In this document: positions 1-5,637 of the stretch, piece by piece
Position numbering within the stretch: the first letter of the stretch is position 1
How the letters are laid out: every line of letters starts with the position of its first letter
Assembly (NCBI GenBank): GCA_031272745.1
Contig: JAISTF010000114.1
Location: 1 to 9,630, forward strand
Length of the DNA: 9,630 bases
Direction: 5' to 3'
From: Eubacteriales Family XIII. Incertae Sedis bacterium
GTDB taxonomy: Bacteria; Bacillota; Clostridia; Peptostreptococcales; Anaerovoracaceae
Program-made: the position numbers and the translations under genes
The notes under the pieces: generated by a model
Seen by the model: only the letters and a program-made list of their open reading frames with translations
What the model was told of the DNA's origin: nothing
Database searches by the model: none

Positions 1-11
1 AGTATTTTGGT

Positions 12-329
12 ATGTATACGATGGATGAGATAAGGAAACGTACGCGTCCGATTGCGGAGAAATACGGCATCAAGAAAGTTTTTGTCTTTGGGTCTTATGC
101 GAAGGGGACGGCCAAAGAGAAGAGCGATATTGATTTCATTATTGAAAAGAAAGGATCCCGCATTCTTTCGCTTTTCGACATGGGTGCGTTATATTCGGAT
201 TTCGAGAAGGCTTTCGGAGAGATCGATCTTGTGACGCTGGAGTCCATCAGAGACGAGAGAGGCGGTTTTGCAATCCCCGGTTTCGCGGACGCTGCAAGCA
301 GGGAGATGGTGGAAGTCTATGCAGGATAA
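12..329 (+). CDS. mntA: MntA-like minimal nucleotidyltransferase (type VII antitoxin family)
   Basis: This 105-residue protein is a single minimal nucleotidyltransferase domain. The signature GSYAKGTAKEKSDID fits the family pattern GS-x10-DxD exactly (G27, S28, D39, D41), and a third acidic residue lies in EIDLVT (D72), so the catalytic set looks intact. In characterised MntA-HepT pairs, the MNT protein transfers AMP to a tyrosine near the HEPN active site and so silences the toxin. The gene overlaps the next ORF by 11 bases, as is usual for such pairs. The start is uncertain: ATG at 12 and ATG at 21 are both possible, neither has a visible Shine-Dalgarno, and only 11 bases lie upstream in the window. 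The biochemical role is inferred from family; the motif is seen directly. Confidence 0.85.
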   Translation: MYTMDEIRKRTRPIAEKYGIKKVFVFGSYAKGTAKEKSDIDFIIEKKGSRILSLFDMGALYSDFEKAFGEIDLVTLESIRDERGGFAIPGFADAASREMVEVYAG

Positions 330-669
330 AGATGCTCTTTATCTCCAGGCAATCCTCGCCTATTGCAGGGACATTCAGAGCACGATATCGCGTTTTGGCG
401 ATTCCTTCGAAGCCTTTTCGGCTGACAAGGATTACTTCAACAGTATTTCCATGAACATCATGCAGATTGGGGAAATGGCGGGAAAGCTCAGTGACGAGTT
501 TCGTCGTGACCATAGTGTTGCCGCGATTCCTTGGCCGGCGATTCGGGGGATGCGAATTTGGTTTGCTCGCAGGTATGGCGCTGTCGACAAAGAGATGGTG
601 TGGAAGACCGCAAAGGATGACATTCCAAAGCTCGCGCATTTCTGTACGTCTATGATCGAAGCGCAATAG
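319..669 (+). CDS. hepT: HepT-like HEPN (DUF86) protein with degenerate active site
   Basis: This is a 116-residue all-helical protein of the HEPN/DUF86 type, encoded directly after and overlapping the nucleotidyltransferase gene. Family marks are IMQIGEMAGKLSDEF (residues 48-61) and IPWPAIRGMR followed by RYGAVD (70-90). Active HepT proteins carry RNxxxHxY at this point and act as ribonucleases. Here residues 79-86 read RIWFARRY, so the catalytic His (position 84) is Arg and the neighbouring Asn is Ile. The tyrosine that MntA modifies (Y86) is kept. I chose ATG 319, preceded by a GGTGGAAG purine run, over an upstream ATG at 268 because family similarity begins at MQDKDALYL. The protein is probably not an active RNase; whether it is still made or binds its partner cannot be told. 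Confidence 0.8.
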   Translation: MQDKDALYLQAILAYCRDIQSTISRFGDSFEAFSADKDYFNSISMNIMQIGEMAGKLSDEFRRDHSVAAIPWPAIRGMRIWFARRYGAVDKEMVWKTAKDDIPKLAHFCTSMIEAQ

Positions 670-880
670 GACAAGATATCAACCCCGTAGATTTGTCTCC
701 CATTACGTGTGTGGGGGGGCAATAATCCAAGTGCTCAATCCTCGCCTACAATATGAGCCGCATCCAGTTTGCGATTACTTGGAACGGATCGTTTGGATCG
801 CGAAACTTCGCTATGACTGTAAGTGAAATGTAGTCTTTATCGTGAACTGATATGATTGTGACGGGAGCTTTTTGATAGCA
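670..880. other. Non-coding stretch after the MNT/HEPN pair
   Basis: I see no convincing gene between the HEPN stop and the promoter near 881. The only open runs are a GTG-started 31-codon frame (731-826) and an ATG-started 26-codon frame (753-833). They overlap each other, lack a ribosome binding site and match no family I know. A run of seven G (713-719) and a 5-bp inverted repeat around GCGAA/TTCGC are visible, but there is no clear terminator. The stretch may be decayed coding DNA. Confidence 0.4.
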
Positions 881-911
881 CTGACACGTTTCTGAGATTT
901 TGGTATATAAT
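881..911 (+). promoter_or_regulatory. Predicted sigma-70-type promoter for the 948/1045 gene pair
   Basis: CTGACA at 881-886 resembles a -35 box. It is followed after 17 bases by TATATA (904-909), or after 19 bases by a perfect TATAAT (906-911). The first ribosome binding site (GGAG at 939-942) and ATG 948 lie shortly downstream, consistent with a short 5' leader. This is a consensus match only. Confidence 0.55.
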
Positions 912-947
912 ATCCTTGGTTAATACTTAGGGCAAATTGGAGACAGG

Positions 948-1058
948 ATGCAATATCGAGAAATCGTCAGCAAGATGACATGGTATCTTCACTATTCAGC
1001 AGAAGCTCTTGCGGTGTGGCTGTATAAACATCTTCAAGATATTAATGAGGAGTGGTGA
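948..1058 (+). pseudogene. Short ORF resembling the N-terminus of a large HEPN-type protein; leader peptide or truncated remnant
   Basis: ATG 948 has a well-placed GGAG (939-942) and a promoter upstream, so it is the best translation start in this locus. It encodes only 36 residues, beginning MQYREIVSKMTWYLHYSAEA and ending in INEEWW before TGA. The pattern (aromatic-rich helix, then AEALAVWLYKHL, then a WW pair) reminds me of the extreme N-terminus of large bacterial proteins with an Swt1-like HEPN domain; that likeness is from memory and unverified. Its stop lies 14 bases inside the next ORF in another frame (ATG 1045). It may be the amputated front end of a once much larger gene, or a small peptide whose translation couples to the downstream ORF. 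Confidence 0.4.
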
Positions 1059-2277
1059 CTCTGGAAATAAATTTCTTCAAGCGATAGGTTTCGGGAGAGT
1101 TGTCAATGATTCCAAAGAGGAAGAGTTCATGGATTTGTTTGCGCCTGACGGCGCAAACAACGAAGATAAAAGGCAGCTAAAAGAGCTTTACAAGATTTTC
1201 GTTGCGCTTCGTAATAGGCCAGAAGAGATAGAAAAGATAAAAGCGGTTATCGAAAGGGGTATGGGTGAATCGATTTCCGGTGGTTCGATTTTTCCGACGA
1301 ATATAAGTCCAGACCCGGATGGCCGAGGTGGGGTAACGGAAAGAGAAGGCGCGGATGCACCGGAAAAAGAATCCAATCTCAGACCACGAAGCGTGAGAGT
1401 GCCTGATGAACCACGTCCCCATCCATATCTTAAAACGAACTACATAAATGATGATGATGAATTCATCTGTCAAATATGCGAGGAATCCGTTTTTACAAAA
1501 AGGGATGGATCGCCTTCATTTGATGCCGTTCTCATCTTTTCTAACGATGTGCTGAAAAGGGAACATCAAGTATTGTACTTGGGGCTTTGTCAGATATGTG
1601 CCGAAAAATACAAGGAATATGTTAAGAATAATGGGGGGGATGGTGTCCTCTTACAAGAGTTGCGAGATGTTGACGTGGATAATGTCGATGAAGATGAAGG
1701 GCACAGGATTCCGATCACTCTGGATGAGCGATCAAATCCGTCGTTTATTCATTTCACGCATCAACATGTTTGCGATATTCATAGTGTGCTATCCGGCATG
1801 CTCAATACCGATAGGCCACAAAGCGGCACGGAGAATCCTAAATTATTGATTGGAGAGGGAGAGCGGGTTGTCCATGACAAATTTGGCCCAGGAACGGTCG
1901 TGGTGATTGATACCAACTATATTACCGTTCAGTTTGACAAGGAAGGGGAGCAAAGGGAATTCCCAGTGAGTGCTCTTGCCAACGGCATGTTAAAGGTTGC
2001 CAATCCTGAGGACGAAGCGTTCATAGGTGTTGACGACGAAAAAGAGGATGCGTCCGAATTGGACCATGAGGATGTTCCGTCCCAAAGATTCAATTTGATC
2101 AGCGAAATAGAAAATGAAGGCATTGCTTACGAAGACAAACGGGATCGAGAGGGATGCCTGTGGATACTTGGTGGTCAGGAACTCCGAGGATTCGTTGAAA
2201 AGGCGAAGACATATGGGTACTATTTTGAATATAAGGAAGAAAGAAAAAACGGTGGCCCGGGATGGTGGACAAAGTAA
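1045..2277 (+). CDS. Protein with paired-CxxC module, Tudor-like segment and C-terminal GWWTK module; likely C-terminal part of a giant ATPase-type protein
   Basis: A 410-residue hydrophilic protein of unknown function. Visible parts, numbered from ATG 1045, are: FLQAIGFGRVV (10-20), possibly the end of a PUB-like helix; two CQIC motifs (C142/C145 and C182/C185), a likely zinc-binding treble-clef-like module; GERVVHDKFGPGTVVV (from about 272), like the Tudor-type domain at the C-terminus of PcrA/UvrD; and a final module with DKR, GCLWILGGQEL and GPGWWTK (about 360-410). I recall the YLKTNYIN-CQIC-LGLCQIC pattern from the C-terminal ends of very large sacsin/Hsp90-like ATPase (DUF3883-type) proteins; this is unverified. 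The start is unclear. ATG 1045 lacks a Shine-Dalgarno but overlaps the stop of the preceding ORF, so reinitiation could serve it. ATG 1129 has AGAGGA 7 bases upstream. TTG 1009 is less likely. Codon use is AT-richer than in the genes after the tRNAs. Confidence 0.6.
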   Translation: MRSGDSGNKFLQAIGFGRVVNDSKEEEFMDLFAPDGANNEDKRQLKELYKIFVALRNRPEEIEKIKAVIERGMGESISGGSIFPTNISPDPDGRGGVTEREGADAPEKESNLRPRSVRVPDEPRPHPYLKTNYINDDDEFICQICEESVFTKRDGSPSFDAVLIFSNDVLKREHQVLYLGLCQICAEKYKEYVKNNGGDGVLLQELRDVDVDNVDEDEGHRIPITLDERSNPSFIHFTHQHVCDIHSVLSGMLNTDRPQSGTENPKLLIGEGERVVHDKFGPGTVVVIDTNYITVQFDKEGEQREFPVSALANGMLKVANPEDEAFIGVDDEKEDASELDHEDVPSQRFNLISEIENEGIAYEDKRDREGCLWILGGQELRGFVEKAKTYGYYFEYKEERKNGGPGWWTK

Positions 2278-2305
2278 AAATCCGGACCGATGTCCGGATT
2301 TTTAC
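2274..2305. terminator. Bidirectional intrinsic terminator
   Basis: A perfect 14-bp inverted repeat (GTAAAAATCCGGAC, 2274-2287, and its complement, 2292-2305) encloses a 4-base loop. The GC core is flanked by five A on one side and five T on the other, so it can end transcription from the left (+ strand ORF) and from the tRNA genes (- strand). Its left arm contains the TAA stop of the upstream ORF, and its right arm ends next to the encoded CCA of the tRNA. Confidence 0.85.
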
Positions 2306-2390
2306 TGGTGCGGTCAAGAAGACTCGAACTTCCACGCCTTGCGGCACACGGCCCTCAACCGTGCGCGTCTGCCAATTCCGCCATGACCGC
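2306..2390 (-). tRNA. tRNA-Leu (anticodon GAG)
   Basis: Read on the minus strand, the sequence starts GCGGTCA and ends TGACCGC-A-CCA, giving a perfect 7-bp acceptor stem with an encoded CCA (2306-2308). The anticodon stem CACGG/CCGTG encloses the loop TTGAGGG, so the anticodon is GAG (2354-2356), reading CUC/CUU. The long variable arm (GCC-GCAA-GGC) is typical of leucine tRNAs, and the T loop TTCGAGT is present. It is second in a two-tRNA transcript. Confidence 0.95.
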
Positions 2391-2400
2391 TTATTCAATT

Positions 2401-2487
2401 TGGTACCGGCGATCGGGGTCGAACCGATACGATGTCGCCATCACCGGATTTTGAGTCCGGCGCGTCTGCCAATTCCGCCACGCCGGC
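2401..2487 (-). tRNA. tRNA-Leu (anticodon CAA)
   Basis: The minus-strand sequence starts GCCGGCG and ends CGCCGGT-A-CCA; the acceptor stem pairs fully with one terminal G-U, and CCA is encoded (2401-2403). The anticodon stem CCGGA/TCCGG encloses CTCAAAA, so the anticodon is CAA (2451-2453), reading UUG. The variable arm GATG-GCGA-CATC marks a class II leucine tRNA, and the T loop TTCGACC is present. Ten bases separate it from the second tRNA. The D-arm region matches the other tRNA closely. Confidence 0.95.
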
Positions 2488-2510
2488 ACACCTGCTGAGG
2501 CGCAATCATT

Positions 2511-2539
2511 AGAATAACACAGGGTTCGGGGGAGCGCAA
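2511..2539 (-). promoter_or_regulatory. Predicted promoter of the tRNA-Leu pair
   Basis: On the minus strand, TTGCGC (2534-2539) and TATTCT (2511-2516) are separated by 17 bases, a reasonable -35/-10 pair lying 23 bases upstream of the mature 5' end of tRNA-Leu(CAA). It is divergent from the yajC promoter about 30 bases away. Confidence 0.55.
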
Positions 2540-2569
2540 GAAAAAATTGCGAAATTTTGTGGAAATGTT

Positions 2570-2598
2570 TTGTAATGGGTGCGGACTTCCTGTATAAT
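2570..2598 (+). promoter_or_regulatory. Predicted promoter of the yajC-secDF-rel-hemZ operon
   Basis: TTGTAA (2570-2575) and a perfect TATAAT (2593-2598) are spaced by 17 bases. The -10 box is followed by roughly 40 bases of leader carrying AAGGAG (2632-2637), 8 bases before ATG 2646. No other strong promoter is evident in the closely packed genes downstream, so this is the likely main promoter of the operon within the window. Confidence 0.7.
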
Positions 2599-2645
2599 AT
2601 ACGGGTATGTTTATTTGCAGTCATCGAATATAAGGAGATTGGGAG

Positions 2646-3230
2646 ATGCGGAAAGGTACGAAACGGATAGTCGCGGCACTTGCGGGGCTGACAGCCTTGG
2701 CACTGGTGGTGTTGACGGGTTGTTACGGCAGCACGGGGACGGGGGACGCCTCGGGCGGCACGGAAGGTAGCACGCAGAGCGGACTGATGTCGTTCCTGCC
2801 GCTCATTCTGATCATCGCGGTCATGTACTTCGTGCTGATCCGGCCGCAGCAGAAGAAGACGAAGCAGGTCAACGAGATGCGCAGCGGTGTGAAGGTCGGC
2901 GACTGGGTCACGACGATCGGCGGGTTCCGCGGGCGCGTGGTCAAGATCAAGGATGAGGTCGTCACGATCGCGGTCGGTTCGGACAAGACGAAGCTGGACA
3001 TCATGCGTTGGGGCATCTCGAAGATTGACGAGTCGGCCCCGCCGCGCGACACGGCACCTGCGAAGCGTAAGAGCGCGAAGGAGCGGGAAGAGGAGCTTGA
3101 GGAGCAGCAAAAGAAGCCGAAGAAGCTGACGAAGCCCGCGAAGAAGGAAGCGCCGGTCGAGGAGCCGGAGGAGCTTGAAGACGCGGATGCCGTAGAAGAA
3201 GCGGAAGAAGAAGCAACTGAAGAGGAATAA
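2646..3230 (+). CDS. yajC: Preprotein translocase accessory subunit YajC, with lipobox and acidic tail
   Basis: YajC belongs to the SecDF-YajC(-YidC) complex that assists SecYEG in protein export and membrane insertion. The family core is clear: one membrane helix (about residues 47-65) followed by RPQQKK (66-71), then a small cytoplasmic fold with VKVGDWVTTIGGFRG (82-96). At 194 residues it is nearly twice the usual YajC length. The extra front is a signal peptide ending in the lipobox LTGC (C26), followed by a Gly/Ser/Thr linker, so the mature protein could be lipid-anchored outside as well as membrane-spanning. The extra tail is Lys-rich (about 140-168) and then almost wholly Glu/Asp/Ala (169-194). 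The AAGGAG site supports this start. secDF begins 6 bases after the stop. Identity is firm; lipidation is inferred. Confidence 0.93.
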   Translation: MRKGTKRIVAALAGLTALALVVLTGCYGSTGTGDASGGTEGSTQSGLMSFLPLILIIAVMYFVLIRPQQKKTKQVNEMRSGVKVGDWVTTIGGFRGRVVKIKDEVVTIAVGSDKTKLDIMRWGISKIDESAPPRDTAPAKRKSAKEREEELEEQQKKPKKLTKPAKKEAPVEEPEELEDADAVEEAEEEATEEE

Positions 3231-3236
3231 ACCATC

Positions 3237-5606
3237 ATGAGAAAAATCATCGCCGTCATTACCATTGTCGTCGTCGCATTCGTTTGGGTGCTGACCGTCG
3301 TCGGCGTCGGGCAGGCGGGGCCCATACAGAAACATATCAAACTCGGTCTGGACATCTCGGGCGGCGTCTACGTCGTCATGGAGGCGCAGACCGACCAGAC
3401 GGGATCCGAGCTCGACGAGCTCATGGAGCAGACGAAGGCCGTCATCGAGCGGCGCGTCAACGAAATGGGCCTGTCCGAGCCGAACGTGACCATCGAGGGC
3501 GCGGACCGCATCCGCGTGGAGCTGCCGGGGGCGGAAGACCCGGAGGCCGCGATCCAGATGATCGGGCAGACGGCGCAGCTCCAGTTCCTGCGCGCGAACG
3601 GGGAGTTCATCCTCGACGGCAGCAACGTCATCAGCAGCACGGCGGAGCAGGACACGCAAAACGGCGGCTATCAGGTCGCGTTGTCGTTTGACAGCGCGGG
3701 CGGCGATGCGTTCTACGAGGCGACGAAGGCCGCCTATGAAGGCACGGTCGAGGGCGAGCTCATGGAAGGGGTCGACAGCAACCAGCAGCTTCCCATCGTG
3801 CTCGACGGAGAGATCATTTCCGCGCCCATCCCGCAGGTGGACGGCATCTCGGGCGGCGATGCGGTCATCACGGGCGGGTTCACGCAGGACGAGGCGATCA
3901 ACCTCGCGACGCTGATCCGCGCCGGTGCGCTGCCCGTCGAGCTCGTCGAAGTCGAAAGCTCGGCGATCGGCGCGACGATCGGCATGGGCGCGCTGCAAAA
4001 CTCGATCATCGGCGGCATCATCGGCGTATTGCTCGTCATCATCCTCATGCTGGCCATGTACCGGTTCATGGGGCTGGCCGCGGATTTCGCGCTCCTGCTC
4101 TTTGTGCCGCTCATCTTCTGGGTCATCGTCGGTCTCGGCGGCGTGCTCACGCTGCCCGGCATCGCGGGCGTCATCCTGACGATCGGCATGGCCGTCGACG
4201 CAAACGTCATTATCTTTGCGCGCATCAAGGAGGAGGTGGTGGCGGGCAAGACGATCCGTCTGTCCGTCCATCAGGGCTTCCGGCGCGCGCTGGCGCCGAT
4301 CCTCGACTCGCAGATCACGACGCTCATCGCGGGCGTGGTGTTGTACCAGTTCGGCACGGGCTCCGTCAAGGGCTTCGCGCTGACGCTGATCATCGGCATC
4401 CTGCTGTCGCTGTTCTCGGCGCTGTTTGTGACCAACCTTTTCGTGAACGCGTTCGCGGAGTCGCCGTTCCTTGTGAATAAGGGCTGGCTTGGCGTGAAGG
4501 AAGGCGGCGGTGTGCAGCGGACGCGGCTGTCGCGGCAATTTGCGTTCATCAAACACCGCAAAATTTATTATTTGATCACCGTCGTCATCCTTGCGGTCGG
4601 GCTCGGCATCGGGTTCGGCTCGGGCTTCAACATGGGCATCGACTTCACGGGCGGCACGATGTTGCAGGTGGACTTCGGCAAGGTCGTGACGCCGGCCGAG
4701 GTGCGCGAGACGCTCGCGAAGCACGGCATCGAGGACGCGGACATCGTGAATTTCTCGGGCGACGAAGGCACGGGCGTCATCATCAAGACGAAGCAGGCGC
4801 TCGAAAGCACGGATCGCGACGCGATCATGGCGGACCTCGCGACGGATCTCGGCGTCGACGTGTCGGATGACGAGCACAACAAATTCGAGCAGTTCGGCCC
4901 CTCGACGGGCAAGATGCTGACGAACAACGCGATCAAGTCGGTCGCGCTCGCGGCGATCTTCATGCTGATTTACATCGTGTTCCGCTTTCGCTTCCGGTTC
5001 GGCGTGGCCGCGATCATCACGACGTTCCATGACGTGGCGATCACGATCGCGATGTACGGTCTGTTCCATATGACGATCAACAACCCGTTCATCGCCGCGA
5101 TCCTCACGGTTGTCGGTTATTCGATCAACGACACGATCGTCGTCTTTGATCGCGTGCGCGAAAACCTCGGATCGAACGCATATCGCAAATACACGCTCGA
5201 CGGCATCATCGACGAGAGCATCAACCAGACGCTCGTGCGCTCGATCATGACGTCGCTGACGACGATCCTCGCGATCCTGCCGCTGATCTTCATCGGCGGC
5301 GATGTGATCCGGCAGTTTGCGGTGCCGCTCATCATCGGCATCGCGGCCGGCACGCTCAGCTCGATCTTCATCGCGAGCTCGCTGTATTTCGATTTTGAGA
5401 AGAGGAATTTCAAGAGCGCGGCCGGACGGTATCACGGTGCCGAGAAGTCGCAGGGCAAGGCGGCGCTCTCCGAGGGCGCGGACGACGGCGCGGACGCGGG
5501 CGGTCGTGACGAGCAGGGCAAGAAGAAAAACCCGACGCCGAAAAACCGCAAAAAGGGCAAGGGCGACGGAAAAGGCAAGGACTATGGGAACGGCGCGGTC
5601 GTGTAG
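3237..5606 (+). CDS. secDF: Protein translocase subunit SecDF (fused SecD-SecF)
   Basis: A 789-residue natural fusion of SecD and SecF, an RND-type membrane protein that uses the proton gradient to pull exported proteins out of SecYEG. The SecD half has a first membrane helix (about 3-22), LGLDISGG (36-43), a periplasmic-type P1 region, and the TM block with IGMAVDANVIIFARIKEE, whose Asp (D321) is a proton-relay candidate. The SecF half has its first helix near 442-460, GIDFTGGT (467-474), and VGYSINDTIVVFDRVREN (626-643) with D632. About 12 membrane helices are expected. The C-terminal tail (about 720-789) is long, Gly/Lys-rich and strongly basic. The start is ATG 3237; its ribosome binding site (AGAGGA, 3221-3226) lies inside the end of yajC, which suggests translational coupling. 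Confidence 0.96.
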   Translation: MRKIIAVITIVVVAFVWVLTVVGVGQAGPIQKHIKLGLDISGGVYVVMEAQTDQTGSELDELMEQTKAVIERRVNEMGLSEPNVTIEGADRIRVELPGAEDPEAAIQMIGQTAQLQFLRANGEFILDGSNVISSTAEQDTQNGGYQVALSFDSAGGDAFYEATKAAYEGTVEGELMEGVDSNQQLPIVLDGEIISAPIPQVDGISGGDAVITGGFTQDEAINLATLIRAGALPVELVEVESSAIGATIGMGALQNSIIGGIIGVLLVIILMLAMYRFMGLAADFALLLFVPLIFWVIVGLGGVLTLPGIAGVILTIGMAVDANVIIFARIKEEVVAGKTIRLSVHQGFRRALAPILDSQITTLIAGVVLYQFGTGSVKGFALTLIIGILLSLFSALFVTNLFVNAFAESPFLVNKGWLGVKEGGGVQRTRLSRQFAFIKHRKIYYLITVVILAVGLGIGFGSGFNMGIDFTGGTMLQVDFGKVVTPAEVRETLAKHGIEDADIVNFSGDEGTGVIIKTKQALESTDRDAIMADLATDLGVDVSDDEHNKFEQFGPSTGKMLTNNAIKSVALAAIFMLIYIVFRFRFRFGVAAIITTFHDVAITIAMYGLFHMTINNPFIAAILTVVGYSINDTIVVFDRVRENLGSNAYRKYTLDGIIDESINQTLVRSIMTSLTTILAILPLIFIGGDVIRQFAVPLIIGIAAGTLSSIFIASSLYFDFEKRNFKSAAGRYHGAEKSQGKAALSEGADDGADAGGRDEQGKKKNPTPKNRKKGKGDGKGKDYGNGAVV

Positions 5607-5637
5607 GCGGCCTGCGCCCATGAAGGCAGTGTGACGT

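Noticed and set aside
268..318. Upstream ATG 268 as the start of the HEPN gene
   Set aside because: It would add 17 residues without family similarity, deep inside the nucleotidyltransferase gene; ATG 319 gives the normal 11-base overlap and the expected N-terminus.
731..833. Two small overlapping + strand ORFs (31 and 26 codons) in the gap after the HEPN gene
   Set aside because: Neither has a ribosome binding site or a family resemblance, and random open frames of this size are expected.
2099..2498. Open frames on both strands covering the terminator and tRNA genes
   Set aside because: They translate tRNA and hairpin sequence; the tRNA folds and anticodons explain these bases.
1..2500. 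tRNA-derived attachment site duplication flanking the accessory segment
   Set aside because: I looked for a second copy of the 3' end of either tRNA-Leu within 1-2300 and saw none; the left end of the segment is outside the window.
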